Assembly (NCBI RefSeq): GCF_001038205.1
Contig: NZ_JWIZ01000023.1
Location: 1 to 64,000, forward strand
Direction of reading: 5' to 3'
DNA: 64,000 bases
From: Muribacter muris
GTDB taxonomy: Bacteria; Pseudomonadota; Gammaproteobacteria; Enterobacterales; Pasteurellaceae
In this document: positions 1 through 9,453 of the stretch, piece after piece
Numbering within the stretch: position 1 is the stretch's first letter
How the letters are laid out: each line of letters starts with the position of its first letter
Made by a program: the position numbers and the translations under genes
Notes under the pieces: model-generated
Databases searched by the model: none
What the model was told of the DNA's origin: nothing
The model's input: only the letters and a program-made list of their open reading frames with translations

Positions 1-27
1 TTTTTGTGCATTTGCTACATAACGCCG
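1..27 (+). repeat. Right end of a third copy of the miniature inverted-repeat element
   Basis: The first 27 bases match the right end of the element at 18111-18279: TTTTTGTGCATTTGCTACAT followed by AACGCCG, compared with AATACCG in that copy. The rest of the element would lie to the left of the window, so this is either a copy cut by the window edge or a solo end. Confidence 0.6.
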
Positions 28-200
28 TATTTTTGGCATTATGCAGCGCAAACGACAGGCGCTGTAAGTTCGGGCGATAGCAACACAAAATTGCTAATTT
101 TTCGCCATAACGCACCGCGTGTTGTCAATTTTTCCTTGTAATTCTTGCCATTTTTGCTAAATTCTTGCGGTTATTTTTCTGAATTTATAAAGGTTTAAAA

Positions 201-743
201 ATGAGCCAATCCCTTGAGTTAATCAAATCTGCGATTAAATCGATCCCCGACTACCCGAAAGCCGGCATTATTTTCCGTGATATTACCTCGCTACTTGAAG
301 TGCCGAGCGCCTTTCAAGCCTGTATTGATGCGATTGTTGCCCAATTTAAAGAGAAAGGCATTACCAAAATTGTTGGTACGGAGTCGAGAGGCTTTATTTT
401 TGGCGCACCGGTAGCATTGGCGTTAGGCGTACCGTTTGTGTTGGTGCGTAAACCGAATAAATTACCCCGCCAAACCATTTCGCAAAGCTATGAGCTAGAA
501 TATGGCGAAGATACGCTGGAAATTCATTGTGATTCCGTTCAAGCGGGCGATAATATCTTGATTATCGACGATTTATTGGCAACCGGCGGTACGGTTGAAG
601 CCACGGTAAAACTGATTCGCCGATTAGGCGGCACGGTTGAAAATGCCGCATTTGTGATTGAATTGCCGGCATTAAAAGGGGCGGAACGCCTTGCACAACA
701 GGGCATTACATCTTTCAGCTTAGTCGAGTTTGACGGGCACTAA
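201..743 (+). CDS. apt: Adenine phosphoribosyltransferase
   Basis: Cytoplasmic purine-salvage enzyme that converts adenine and PRPP to AMP. The 180-residue product has the usual length. The type I phosphoribosyltransferase PRPP loop is visible as [11 protein letters not shown] at residues 121-131, and the N-terminal half has the conserved [14 protein letters not shown] segment at 16-30. ATG at 201 follows AAAGG at a normal distance. The gene lies just upstream of dnaX, as in enterobacteria. A GC-rich hairpin without a T-run (ACGGGC 733-738 with GCCCGT 747-752) overlaps its stop codon, so read-through into dnaX is likely. Confidence 0.97.
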   Translation: MSQSLELIKSAIKSIPDYPKAGIIFRDITSLLEVPSAFQACIDAIVAQFKEKGITKIVGTESRGFIFGAPVALALGVPFVLVRKPNKLPRQTISQSYELEYGEDTLEIHCDSVQAGDNILIIDDLLATGGTVEATVKLIRRLGGTVENAAFVIELPALKGAERLAQQGITSFSLVEFDGH

Positions 744-783
744 TCCGCCCGTGGCTTGCGGGTAATAGTTTAGGGTTTTGACA

Positions 784-2826
784 ATGAGTTATCAGGTTCT
801 GGCACGCAAATGGCGACCACAACGTTTTGCCGATGTGGTGGGGCAGCAGCACGTTTTATCCGCCCTTGAAAACGGGTTGAGAGAGAACCGCCTGCATCAC
901 GCCTATTTATTTTCCGGCACGAGAGGGGTCGGTAAAACCTCGATTGCCCGCCTCTTTGCCAAAGGCTTGAACTGTGAAACGGGCATTACCGCCGATCCGT
1001 GCGGTCAATGTGCCAACTGTAAAGCGATTGAGGAAGGGTGCTTTATTGATTTGATTGAAATTGATGCCGCCTCTCGCACCAAAGTGGAAGATACCCGAGA
1101 ATTGCTTGACAATGTGCAATATAAGCCGACAGTCGGGCGTTTTAAGGTCTATCTGATTGACGAAGTGCATATGCTTTCCCGCCATAGTTTTAATGCCCTG
1201 CTTAAAACATTGGAAGAGCCGCCGGAGTATGTCAAATTCCTGCTGGCGACCACCGACCCGCAAAAGTTGCCGATTACGATTTTATCCCGCTGCCTGCAAT
1301 TTCACCTGCGGGCATTAAGTCCACAGCAAATTCAAGATCATCTTGAGTATGTGCTAAACCAAGAACAGATTGCCTATGAATTACCCGCCTTGGCAAAATT
1401 AGCCAAAGCGGCACAAGGCAGTATTCGAGATGTGTTAAGTCTGACCGATCAAGCGATTGCCACCAGTAATGCTCATATTACGTTAGAGGTGGTGAGCCAA
1501 ATGCTCGGCTTAATTGACGACCATCAGCCGCTTGAATTAGTGCAAGCTATTGCCAATGCCGATGGTGAAAAGGCAATGCAGGTGATTCAACACGTGGCAC
1601 AAAAGGGCGTGGACTGGCAGCAATTACTCAATGATACTGCGGAGACGCTCCACCAAATTGCAATGTTGCAACTCTTACCCCACGATCACGAACAGGAAAC
1701 GACGTTGCACTTTCTTGCCCGCCAAATGCCGCCGGAAGATGTGCAATTTTTCTACCAATTAGTGCTGACCGGGAAAAAGGAATTACCCCTTGCCCCCGAA
1801 CAACGCAGCGGCGTGGAGATGACGGTATTAAGAGCTCTGGCATTTCACCCAAAACATATTACTTCACAGCCGGAATCAATGCCCGTGCCAACGCCGGTTC
1901 AGTCTGCACCGCAACCGAGCGGTTTAAGCCGAATGCGTGAAGCATTGGAGCAGCAACGTAAAGCAATGCCGCCTCAAATGCCTGCGCAAGCGGTGAGTTC
2001 TGCCACAAATAATGCAAATAATCTGGCGCAACAGACCGCTTGCCAAACCACGCACGCCACAGATACACCGTCTGTCTCGCCGGCACTGCAAGCATTGCAG
2101 GCTCGTAATGCACTAAAATCGAAAAGCCAAGATAACGAAAAAAAAAAGTCTGAGTTAGCGACGCCGATTGTGCCGAAAAGTGCCGTTCCAAAAGGAAAAA
2201 CAACGCTTTCGCAAAATTTTGCCGAACTGACCACGACTCGGGATAAAGTCTATCAGAAGCAAACCAAATCGCCGATACAGCCGATTCAGCAAGCGCAACC
2301 GATAAACGATGAAGATTATCGCTGGACGTGGCTGAATCCGGAGCTGGAAAGTCAGCAGCAAGAAAATATTAAACCCTCTGAAATTAAACAAGCGATTTTG
2401 CAGGAACGCACCCCTGAATTAGTACGCAAAACCATTGAGCTGGCGTGTGAACAAGATGAATGGAGTCGCATTGCCAACGAGCTCAAATTGGGCGGATTTT
2501 CTCGACAACTCGCCCTCAACAGCTATTTGGCGGAAAGAACGGGCAATCGGCTGACTTTGGTATTAAAGCCCGAAATGACCCACTTAGACAGCGAAGAAGC
2601 CCGCCATAATTTGAGCGAAGCCTTGAAAGAACAAGGTCTAGACTACGAAATGCGTATTGGGGAGAGCAGTGAACATTATACCCCCCTTGAACTTCGCCGT
2701 GTGTTATTTGCAAAATTAACCCTTGAGGCAAAGGAAGCGTTATTGGCAGATAGCAAGTTGGCACTGCTGCGTGAGACCTTTTCAGCCGATCTTGACGAAT
2801 CCACCATTAGAGCGGTAGCAGAATAA
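784..2826 (+). CDS. dnaX: DNA polymerase III subunit tau (and probable frameshift product gamma)
   Basis: Clamp-loader ATPase of the replicative polymerase. From ATG 784 the product is 680 residues: Walker A GTRGVGKTS at 45-53, zinc-module cysteines 64, 73, 76 and 79, Walker B LIDEVH at 124-129, then a low-complexity Gln/Pro linker and a C-terminal domain for binding the polymerase core. The start at 784 gives the family's MSYQVLARKWRP; an in-frame TTG at 778 is less likely. An A10G run at 2138-2148 contains A AAA AAG in the reading frame; slipping back one base gives one Val codon and then TGA at 2151, predicting a 456-residue gamma form. Neither ybaB nor recR follows; yadG overlaps the stop as TAATG. 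Confidence 0.97.
   Translation: MSYQVLARKWRPQRFADVVGQQHVLSALENGLRENRLHHAYLFSGTRGVGKTSIARLFAKGLNCETGITADPCGQCANCKAIEEGCFIDLIEIDAASRTKVEDTRELLDNVQYKPTVGRFKVYLIDEVHMLSRHSFNALLKTLEEPPEYVKFLLATTDPQKLPITILSRCLQFHLRALSPQQIQDHLEYVLNQEQIAYELPALAKLAKAAQGSIRDVLSLTDQAIATSNAHITLEVVSQMLGLIDDHQPLELVQAIANADGEKAMQVIQHVAQKGVDWQQLLNDTAETLHQIAMLQLLPHDHEQETTLHFLARQMPPEDVQFFYQLVLTGKKELPLAPEQRSGVEMTVLRALAFHPKHITSQPESMPVPTPVQSAPQPSGLSRMREALEQQRKAMPPQMPAQAVSSATNNANNLAQQTACQTTHATDTPSVSPALQALQARNALKSKSQDNEKKKSELATPIVPKSAVPKGKTTLSQNFAELTTTRDKVYQKQTKSPIQPIQQAQPINDEDYRWTWLNPELESQQQENIKPSEIKQAILQERTPELVRKTIELACEQDEWSRIANELKLGGFSRQLALNSYLAERTGNRLTLVLKPEMTHLDSEEARHNLSEALKEQGLDYEMRIGESSEHYTPLELRRVLFAKLTLEAKEALLADSKLALLRETFSADLDESTIRAVAE
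2138..2153 (+). promoter_or_regulatory. Predicted programmed -1 frameshift site in dnaX
   Basis: Ten A residues and a G run from 2138 to 2148; the 0-frame codons are GAA AAA AAA AAG. After a -1 shift on A AAA AAG the ribosome reads GTC and then TGA at 2151-2153. This matches the logic of the E. coli dnaX site. I could not see a convincing downstream stem. A run this long could also slip during transcription. Confidence 0.7.
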
Positions 2827-3728
2827 TGAAAGCCTTAGAAATCAAACAGTTAGTAAAACAATATGCCACAGGCGTTACAGCGGTGAACGGCATAGATTTG
2901 AGCGTTGAGCAGGGCGATTTTTATGCACTACTGGGGCATAACGGCGCAGGCAAATCGACTACTATCGGCATCATCAGCTCGTTAATTAACAAAACTAGCG
3001 GCACAGTGAGCGTATTTGGCTACGATTTAGATCAGCAAAAAACGCAATTAAAACAGCAAATCGGGCTTGTGCCACAGGAATTTAACTTCAACCAATTTGA
3101 AAAAGTACTTGATATTTTGCTTCAGCAAGCGGGTTTTTACGGCGTACCTTACCACGTTGCGCAAGAACGGGCGGCATACTGGCTGAAACGCTTGGATTTG
3201 TGGGAAAAACGCCATCATTTTACCCGTGAACTCTCCGGCGGAATGAAACGTCGGGTAATGATCGCCAGAGCGTTGATGCACAATCCCAAATTGTTGATTT
3301 TAGACGAACCGACAGCTGGGGTGGATATTGAGCTACGCCGCAGCTTGTGGGATTTTCTGCGGGAGCTGAACCAACAAGGCACGACCATTATTTTAACCAC
3401 CCATTATCTTGAGGAAGCCGAAACCCTGTGCCGCAATATCGGTATCATTCAGCAGGGGCGCTTAATTGAAAATACCTCAATGAAAGCCCTATTAGCTAAG
3501 CTGGAGACGGAAACCTTTTTGCTGGATTTAGCCGAGAACCGACCGCTTGCCATTCAGGATTATCCGTTTAAATGGTTGGATGACACCACCCTTGAAGTGG
3601 AGGTTAAACGCAAACAAGGGCTGAATCGGCTCTTTCAACAGCTCTCCGCCCAACAGGTTGAAGTGCTGAGTCTGCGTAATAAATCCAACCGACTTGAAGA
3701 ACTCTTTATGAAAATGGCTGAAAAATAG
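2826..3728 (+). CDS. yadG: ABC transporter ATP-binding protein, YadG type
   Basis: ATPase subunit of an ABC-2 type transporter at the inner membrane. The 300 residues contain Walker A GHNGAGKST near residue 37, signature LSGGMKRR, Walker B LLILDEP and the switch histidine in LTTHYLEEAE, and match the E. coli YadG sequence closely as I recall it. Its ATG overlaps the dnaX stop by one base, implying translational coupling. The usual partner, the permease yadH, is not adjacent: hemW follows after 14 bases. The subunit must therefore work with a permease encoded elsewhere, or the permease gene has been lost. The substrate is unknown. Confidence 0.9.
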   Translation: MKALEIKQLVKQYATGVTAVNGIDLSVEQGDFYALLGHNGAGKSTTIGIISSLINKTSGTVSVFGYDLDQQKTQLKQQIGLVPQEFNFNQFEKVLDILLQQAGFYGVPYHVAQERAAYWLKRLDLWEKRHHFTRELSGGMKRRVMIARALMHNPKLLILDEPTAGVDIELRRSLWDFLRELNQQGTTIILTTHYLEEAETLCRNIGIIQQGRLIENTSMKALLAKLETETFLLDLAENRPLAIQDYPFKWLDDTTLEVEVKRKQGLNRLFQQLSAQQVEVLSLRNKSNRLEELFMKMAEK

Positions 3729-3742
3729 CCCGAAACGCAACT

Positions 3743-4906
3743 GTGAAACTGACGTTACCCCCTTTAAGCCTCTATATTCATATCCCTTGGTGCGTGCAGA
3801 AATGCCCTTATTGCGATTTTAATTCGCACGCACAAAAAGGCGACATTCCCGAAGCCGACTATATTACGCATTTATTGGCGGATTTAGATCAGGATCTTCG
3901 TTTCTACCGCACGGCGATTGCCGATCGCCCGATTCACTCGATTTTTATCGGCGGCGGCACACCGAGCCTGTTTTCAGCGGACGGTATTCACCGATTACTC
4001 ACCGCTATCCGCCAACGGATTGCGTTTGCCGACCAGATCGAAATTACCCTTGAAGCCAATCCGGGTACGGCGGAAGCGGAGCGGTTTATCGGCTATGCAC
4101 AAGCGGGCATTAACCGGATCTCAATGGGCATTCAAAGTTTCGAGCCGGAAAAATTGCTCAAATTAGGGCGTATTCACGATCGAAATGAAGCGATACAAGC
4201 GGTCGGATTTGCTCAAAATGCCGCAAAATTTGGGCTGAAGAGTTTCAATCTGGATTTGATGCACGGCTTGCCGAATCAAAGTGTCGCACAAGCCTTAGCA
4301 GATTTGGAACAAGCGATTGCCCTCCAGCCGCCGCATCTCTCTTGGTATCAGCTTACGATTGAACCGAACACAATGTTCTACTATCGCCAGCCGACTTTGC
4401 CCGATGACGATGCGTTGTGGGATATTTTCGAGCAAGGGCATCAACGCCTCATTCAAGCCGGCTATCAGCAGTATGAAACCTCTGCTTATGCTAAGGCAGG
4501 CTACCAATGCCGACACAATTTAAACTACTGGCGGTTTGGTGATTACCTCGCCATTGGTTGCGGCGCGCACGGCAAAATCAGCTACCCGACGGGCGAAATC
4601 TACCGGTTTAGCAAAACCAAGCACCCGAAAGGCTATATGCGGGGGGAATACCGTTATCAACAGCACGAAATCACCTTAGCGGATCGCCCTTTTGAATTTT
4701 TTATGAACCGTTTTCGATTGCTGGAAGCCACCCCAAAAGCCGAATTTGAGGCTTATACCGGACTGAACGACAATATTGTCCGCCCGACAATCGATTGGGC
4801 TTTAACCCAAAATTATCTAACCGAAACCGCCGACCATTGGCAAATCACCCAACACGGCAAATTATTTTTAAATGAATTGCTGCAAGGTTTTTTGGTTGAA
4901 GAATAG
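3743..4906 (+). CDS. hemW: Radical SAM heme chaperone HemW
   Basis: HemW binds heme and a 4Fe-4S cluster and is thought to deliver heme to membrane cytochromes; it was long mis-named oxygen-independent coproporphyrinogen oxidase. The 387-residue protein has the radical SAM cysteines C17, C21 and C24 (CVQKCPYC) followed by DFN, then GGGTPSL for SAM binding, and a C-terminal HemN-type domain. GTG at 3743 is chosen because it places the family's LPPLSLYIHIPWC at the N-terminus; no strong ribosome-binding site precedes it, consistent with coupling to yadG 14 bases upstream. A terminator follows at 4948. Confidence 0.94.
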   Translation: MKLTLPPLSLYIHIPWCVQKCPYCDFNSHAQKGDIPEADYITHLLADLDQDLRFYRTAIADRPIHSIFIGGGTPSLFSADGIHRLLTAIRQRIAFADQIEITLEANPGTAEAERFIGYAQAGINRISMGIQSFEPEKLLKLGRIHDRNEAIQAVGFAQNAAKFGLKSFNLDLMHGLPNQSVAQALADLEQAIALQPPHLSWYQLTIEPNTMFYYRQPTLPDDDALWDIFEQGHQRLIQAGYQQYETSAYAKAGYQCRHNLNYWRFGDYLAIGCGAHGKISYPTGEIYRFSKTKHPKGYMRGEYRYQQHEITLADRPFEFFMNRFRLLEATPKAEFEAYTGLNDNIVRPTIDWALTQNYLTETADHWQITQHGKLFLNELLQGFLVEE

Positions 4907-4947
4907 TCCAAATTGGTGGGACGTTCATTTTAGATAGGGTAAATGTA

Positions 4948-4980
4948 AGGGTAGAGTAGCTGATCTCCACCCTCTTTTTA
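4948..4980 (+). terminator. Rho-independent terminator of hemW
   Basis: AGGGTAGAG (4948-4956) pairs with CTCCACCCT (4965-4973) with one G-U pair, followed by a T-run at 4975-4979. Confidence 0.75.
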
Positions 4981-4994
4981 TAAAGACATATACG

Positions 4995-6482
4995 CTATTT
5001 CTTACTAATCGCCCCTAAAATGCCACGCATAATTTGTTTGGTAACTTGGTTGCGGAGGTTTCTGCCGACCGATTGAGCAACGCTGCCGACCAGCTGTTCG
5101 GCAACGCTTTGTTCGCTTTTTTTCTTCGTGCCGAAAATAGAGGCTAACATTCCGCCTAAGAAGCCGTTATCTTGTGCTTTTTCTTCTTCGGCGGCTTGTT
5201 GCGCTGCGTGAGTTTGGGCATTTAGCACTTCAAAGGCGGATTCATTATCGACATATTGGCTGTAATGCAGATAAAGATCGTCCTGCTTGACGAGGTTAAG
5301 ACGTTCTGCCTCGCTAATCGGTTTGAGCTGACTTTGCGGCGGGTAAATGTAAGCAATTTCCACCGGTGTCGGCATTCCTTTTTCATCTAAGACGGAAATT
5401 AACGCCTCGCCGACCCCTAGTTGGGTAATCGCTTCTACCGCATTTACCGCCGGATTGGCACGGAAAGTTTCCGCTGCGGATTTAACCGCTTTTTGATCTT
5501 TCGGGGTAAATGCCCGTAAGGCGTGTTGAATACGGTTACCTAGCTGACCTAGTACGGATTCCGGCAGATCCAGCGGGTTTTGGGTAACAAAATAGACCCC
5601 TACGCCTTTTGAACGAATCAGCCGTACGACTTGCTCGATTTTATCGACCAAAACTTTCGGTGCGCCGTCAAACAGGAGGTGAGCTTCATCAAAAAACAGG
5701 ACAAATTTCGGTTTATCCGGATCGCCGACTTCCGGTAATTGTTCAAATAATTCCGCCATAAACCAGAGTAAAAACGCACCGTACATTCTTGGGGAGTTGA
5801 TCAATTTTTCCGAGTTGAGAATGTTGATCACGCCTCGTCCGTTACGGGTTTGAAACCAATCGTGCAAATCTAATGCGGGTTCGCCGAACAAGTTGGTTGC
5901 TCCTTCGTTTTCGAGGGCGAGCAAGGCACGTTGAATTGCCCCGACACTCGCAGCAGAGACGTTGCCATACTCTACTTGAAAGGTTTTGGCGTTTTCTGCG
6001 ACGAATTTGAGCATTGCTCGCAGATCTTTCAGATCAATAAGCAGTAAGCCTTTATCATCGGCGACACGGAAAACGAGGTTAAGCAAGCCTTCTTGGGTAT
6101 CGTTTAAATTCAGCAGGCGGGAGAGTAGCATTGGCCCCATTTCCGAAATCGTGGTGCGTAGCGGAATGCCCGTTTCGCCGAAGACATCCCAAAAAGAGAC
6201 GGGAAAACCGTCCAAATAGGCCTCACCACCTAAGCCGAACTGCTCAATCCGTTCTGCAATTTTGCCTTGAAAACTACCCGCTTGTACCAGACCGGAAAGA
6301 TCACCTTTCACATCAACTAAAAAAACCGGTACGCCGTCATTGCTGAATGTTTCCGCCATTTTGCGTAGGGTAACGGTTTTTCCCGTACCCGTTGCACCGG
6401 CAATTAAGCCGTGCCGGTTTGCCATTTTTGCCGTCAGGGATAGCGGTGTGCCTGAATGGGTTTGTGCGATAGTGTAGCTCAT
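4995..6482 (-). CDS. yjgR: HerA-like P-loop ATPase of the DUF853 / YjgR family
   Basis: 495-residue cytoplasmic ATPase. Walker A GATGTGKT is at residues 29-36 inside RHGLIAGATGTGKTVTLRKM, and a Walker B-like FVLFFDEAHLLF lies mid-protein. The family (DUF853, helicase HerA-like C-terminal) is widespread in proteobacteria but its function is not established; a DNA-translocase-like motor is a family-level guess. The last ~80 residues are low-complexity and end in a basic QVTKQIMRG segment. An AAGGAG ribosome-binding site precedes ATG 6482. It converges with hemW and lies downstream of the lipoprotein gene on the same strand. Confidence 0.88.
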   Translation of the reverse strand: MSYTIAQTHSGTPLSLTAKMANRHGLIAGATGTGKTVTLRKMAETFSNDGVPVFLVDVKGDLSGLVQAGSFQGKIAERIEQFGLGGEAYLDGFPVSFWDVFGETGIPLRTTISEMGPMLLSRLLNLNDTQEGLLNLVFRVADDKGLLLIDLKDLRAMLKFVAENAKTFQVEYGNVSAASVGAIQRALLALENEGATNLFGEPALDLHDWFQTRNGRGVINILNSEKLINSPRMYGAFLLWFMAELFEQLPEVGDPDKPKFVLFFDEAHLLFDGAPKVLVDKIEQVVRLIRSKGVGVYFVTQNPLDLPESVLGQLGNRIQHALRAFTPKDQKAVKSAAETFRANPAVNAVEAITQLGVGEALISVLDEKGMPTPVEIAYIYPPQSQLKPISEAERLNLVKQDDLYLHYSQYVDNESAFEVLNAQTHAAQQAAEEEKAQDNGFLGGMLASIFGTKKKSEQSVAEQLVGSVAQSVGRNLRNQVTKQIMRGILGAISKK

Positions 6483-6532
6483 TTGTGTTCTCCTTAGCTT
6501 GAAGCGGTCGAATGTGGGTGTTTTTTCTCAAA

Positions 6533-6892
6533 TTAACGGCGTTTTTTCGGTTTAAGCTGAGCGGTTAGCGCCCCTTTGTTGCCGATAGCATAGCCTTTTT
6601 CCCAGTTGCGTTTAAATGCGTTGGGTAATTTATTGGCAGTATAGCGACAATAATTGACACGTTGTTGAAACATTTCTGTTTTTTGCGGGGCAAATGACTT
6701 GCCGACACGGTAGCCGTCTAAATACCAATCGTCCGCATCGTTGCACTCAGTCGTATTGATCCGTTTATGGTGAAGATTTGTGGCTACGGGTGAGTGTCCT
6801 TTTGCGACCCCAACCCCTTGTTGCTGTGTCGTTACACAGCTCGTTAGCCCGATAGCGCAGGCAAGCAGCCCGCAGAGATAAGTTAATTTCAT
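6533..6892 (-). CDS. Putative lipoprotein, DUF2799-like
   Basis: 119 residues with a lipoprotein signal peptide and lipobox LTSC, Cys19 being the predicted lipidated residue. The mature part has paired Cys/Trp/Tyr motifs (ECNDADDWYLDGYRVG and NYCRY) that resemble small DUF2799 lipoproteins, and ends in a basic KPKKRR tail. Because the residue after the lipidated Cys is not Asp, outer-membrane sorting is likely. AGGA precedes the ATG. It lies between rhlB and yjgR on the same strand with short gaps. Function unknown. Confidence 0.7.
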   Translation of the reverse strand: MKLTYLCGLLACAIGLTSCVTTQQQGVGVAKGHSPVATNLHHKRINTTECNDADDWYLDGYRVGKSFAPQKTEMFQQRVNYCRYTANKLPNAFKRNWEKGYAIGNKGALTAQLKPKKRR

Positions 6893-6946
6893 TGTATTCC
6901 TAAATGGTTGGGGACGTTTTGTAACGTCCCCGAAGTGATTAAAAGA

Positions 6947-8173
6947 TTAACGGCGTTTATTCGCTTGCGGTGTTCGCATTTTTGCACCGATACGGTTTGG
7001 CTTTGGCAAATTCAGCAGCGAGGCACTATCGTATTGGCTGACTGGAATGAGATGTCCGATATATTCTTCAATTGCCGGCAGGTTGATTGCATAACGTTCG
7101 CAGGCAAAGCTGATAGAATGCCCGCTTTCGCCGGCTCGTCCGGTACGCCCGATACGGTGGACGTAATCTTCACGATCATCGGGCAAATCATAGTTAAAGA
7201 CGTGGGTAACATCGGCAATGTGCAAGCCACGAGCCGCCACATCGGTTGCCACCAGAATATCCAAATTCCCTTGGGTGAAACTGTCCAGCAGCGCTAATCG
7301 TTTTTTCTGCGGAATATCGCCGGTCAGTAACCCGACCCGATGTCCGTCTGCACTTAAATAGCCCCAAATTTCTTCGCATTTATGCTTCGTATTGGCGAAT
7401 ACGATGCAGCGATCCGGCCACTCTTCCTCAATTAAGGTGAGTAGCAGTGCCATTTTGTCCTGATTAGAAGGGTAGAACAGTTCCTCTTTAATCAGATGTC
7501 CGGTACGTTGTAACGGTTCGATCTCAATATACTCGGCGTTGTGCATATCTTCAAACGCCAATTCACGCACACGGTGCGAGAGCGTAGCAGAGAACAGCAT
7601 TGTGAGACGGTTTTCCGGTTTCGGACATTTACGCATTAAATAGCGAATATCTTTGATAAAACCGAGGTCGAACATTCTGTCTGCCTCGTCCAACACCACC
7701 ACTTGAATGCGGGTTAAATCAATAATATTTTGTTTGACATAATCAATCACCCGGCCGGTTGTGCCGACTAAAATATCAACGCCTTTTTCAATCGCTTGCA
7801 GTTGTTTTTCGTAACCGTCCCCTCCGTAAGCCAACGCTAATTTTAAGCCGGTATGGCGGGTGAGAATATCCGCGTCGGAGGCAATTTGCACGGCAAGTTC
7901 ACGGGTTGGGGCAAGAATTAAGGCGCGAGGTTGATTAGCTTTGGTTTGAATATCTTGGCTGAGCAAATGGTGAAAAGTGGCAACTAAAAATGCCAGCGTT
8001 TTGCCCGTACCGGTTTGCGCTTGTCCGGCAATATCTTGTCCTGCCAAAGTGTAGGGCAGGGTTTTAGCTTGAATAGGCGTACAGAATTCAAACCCTTTAC
8101 TGTCGAGGGCAGCAAGGACGTTATCGTGAATCGGAAAATCGATAAACCGTTGTTCTGTAAGGTGTTTTGACAT
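6947..8173 (-). CDS. rhlB: ATP-dependent RNA helicase RhlB
   Basis: DEAD-box helicase which in E. coli belongs to the RNA degradosome and helps RNase E/PNPase degrade structured RNA. The start at 8173 gives [13 protein letters not shown], matching the E. coli RhlB N-terminus; an upstream in-frame TTG (8179) is unlikely because GAGG is correctly spaced for 8173. The 408-residue protein shows the Q-motif FCTPIQ, Walker A AQTGTGKT, the DEAD box in [13 protein letters not shown] and the [10 protein letters not shown] motif VI. The C-terminal basic tail is much shorter than in E. coli. Confidence 0.95.
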   Translation of the reverse strand: MSKHLTEQRFIDFPIHDNVLAALDSKGFEFCTPIQAKTLPYTLAGQDIAGQAQTGTGKTLAFLVATFHHLLSQDIQTKANQPRALILAPTRELAVQIASDADILTRHTGLKLALAYGGDGYEKQLQAIEKGVDILVGTTGRVIDYVKQNIIDLTRIQVVVLDEADRMFDLGFIKDIRYLMRKCPKPENRLTMLFSATLSHRVRELAFEDMHNAEYIEIEPLQRTGHLIKEELFYPSNQDKMALLLTLIEEEWPDRCIVFANTKHKCEEIWGYLSADGHRVGLLTGDIPQKKRLALLDSFTQGNLDILVATDVAARGLHIADVTHVFNYDLPDDREDYVHRIGRTGRAGESGHSISFACERYAINLPAIEEYIGHLIPVSQYDSASLLNLPKPNRIGAKMRTPQANKRR

Positions 8174-8312
8174 AATCAAGCCTCAATTTGCAAAAAAAGG
8201 AAAAAATCTGACCGCGTGCGACAGAATAAAGTGCGGAAAAGATACCACAAATGCCGTATTTTGAGTAGAATCTTAGGTTATTTCCCATCTAAATTCATTA
8301 AATGAGGTCATT

Positions 8313-9323
8313 ATGTCAGTGCCAAATCTAAAAAATCGCCATTTTTTACGCCTAATGGATTTCACCCCTGCCGAAATTCACTATTTGCTTGCCTTATCCG
8401 CCAAACTCAAAGCCGACAAAAAAGCGGGAACGGAAAAACAGACAATGAAAGGCAAAAATATTGCGTTAATTTTTGAAAAAACCTCGACCCGTACCCGTTG
8501 CGCCTTTGAAGTGGGGGCGTTTGACCAAGGGGCGAATGTGAGCTATATCGGGCCGAGCGGCTCGCAAATCGGGCATAAAGAATCAATGAAAGATACGGCA
8601 CGGGTATTGGGCAGAATGTATGACGGCATTCAATATCGGGGCTACGGGCAAGCGCTGGTGCAAACCCTTGCCGACTATGCGGGCGTGCCGGTGTGGAACG
8701 GTTTAACCGATGAATTCCACCCGACCCAAATTTTAGCCGATTTTTTGACGATGCAAGAGCATTGCAACAAACCGCTCAACCAAATGAAACTCGCTTACCT
8801 AGGCGATGCCCGCAACAATATGGGTAACTCTTTTGTGGAAGGGGCGGCATTGATGGGCATTGATTTACGCTTGGTCGCGCCAAAACAATTTTTTCCGGAG
8901 CAAGCCTTACTGGACGAAGTTGCGGATATGGCAGCGCAAACGGGGGCGAAAATTACCTGTACCGAAGAGGTTGCCGCCGGTGTTAAAGATGTCGATTTCA
9001 TCTACACAGATGTGTGGGTGTCAATGGGCGAGCCGGAATCGGCGTGGGAAGAGCGGATTAAATTGATGAAGCCCTACCAAGTGAATACGGCATTGCTGAA
9101 AGCAACGGGTAATCCGCAGGTTAAATTCCTGCACTGCCTACCGGCATTCCACGATGATCAAACCCTTGTCGGTAAAGAAATTGCCGCGAAATACGGAATG
9201 AACGGTTTGGAAGTTACAGATGAGGTGTTTGAATCACTGGCTTCAATTGTGTTTGACGAAGCGGAAAACCGAATGCACACCATTAAAGCGGTAATGGTTG
9301 CCACCTTAGGCGATCAAATTTGA
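8313..9323 (+). CDS. argF: Ornithine carbamoyltransferase
   Basis: Transfers carbamoyl phosphate to ornithine to make citrulline. The 336-residue protein has the carbamoyl-phosphate loop STRTR (in [13 protein letters not shown]), the HPTQ motif (DEFHPTQ) and the ornithine/catalytic HCLP motif. [13 protein letters not shown] resembles catabolic ArcB enzymes as well as anabolic ArgF, so the physiological direction cannot be settled from sequence; no arcA or arcC is adjacent. ATG 8313 follows ATGAGGTC. I found no convincing ArgR box in the 139 bases shared with the divergent rhlB. Confidence 0.93.
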   Translation: MSVPNLKNRHFLRLMDFTPAEIHYLLALSAKLKADKKAGTEKQTMKGKNIALIFEKTSTRTRCAFEVGAFDQGANVSYIGPSGSQIGHKESMKDTARVLGRMYDGIQYRGYGQALVQTLADYAGVPVWNGLTDEFHPTQILADFLTMQEHCNKPLNQMKLAYLGDARNNMGNSFVEGAALMGIDLRLVAPKQFFPEQALLDEVADMAAQTGAKITCTEEVAAGVKDVDFIYTDVWVSMGEPESAWEERIKLMKPYQVNTALLKATGNPQVKFLHCLPAFHDDQTLVGKEIAAKYGMNGLEVTDEVFESLASIVFDEAENRMHTIKAVMVATLGDQI

Positions 9324-9326
9324 TAC

Positions 9327-9435
9327 ACAAGCGGTAGGTTAGAGCTATTTTTTCCCCAAAATATTATGTATGTGCTAGAGAAAGCGAATATAATGTTACC
9401 ATTTTGCTAAAAAATGTTTTGAACCTACCGCTTGT
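9327..9435. repeat. Inverted pair of uptake signal sequences
   Basis: ACAAGCGGTAGGTT at 9327-9340 is the exact reverse complement of AACCTACCGCTTGT at 9422-9435. Both contain the Apl-type uptake core. The 81-base spacing is long for a terminator, but the pair could still fold in the argF transcript. Confidence 0.7.
9389..9394 (+). promoter_or_regulatory. Possible -10 element for the glycosyltransferase gene
   Basis: A perfect TATAAT lies 60 bases before the ATG at 9454. No good -35 hexamer was seen 16-18 bases upstream, so this is a weak call. Confidence 0.3.
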
Positions 9436-9453
9436 TAGCCGACAAAATTCAGT

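Noticed and set aside
778-783. TTG at 778 as the dnaX start
   Set aside because: The family N-terminus MSYQVLARKW begins at ATG 784; the two extra codons have no support.
1628-2764. Long reverse-strand open frames inside dnaX
   Set aside because: They are antisense shadows of a clearly conserved gene and have no family resemblance or ribosome-binding sites.
8229-8236. AAGTGCGG resembling a Hin-type uptake signal
   Set aside because: It lacks the final T of AAGTGCGGT and stands alone, whereas Apl-type signals are abundant.
8174-8312. ArgR box in the argF upstream region
   Set aside because: AT-rich stretches are present but none fits the ARG-box pattern convincingly.
9361-9370. ATATTATGTA resembling the left end of the miniature element
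   Set aside because: Only ten bases match and no further element sequence follows; likely chance in AT-rich DNA.
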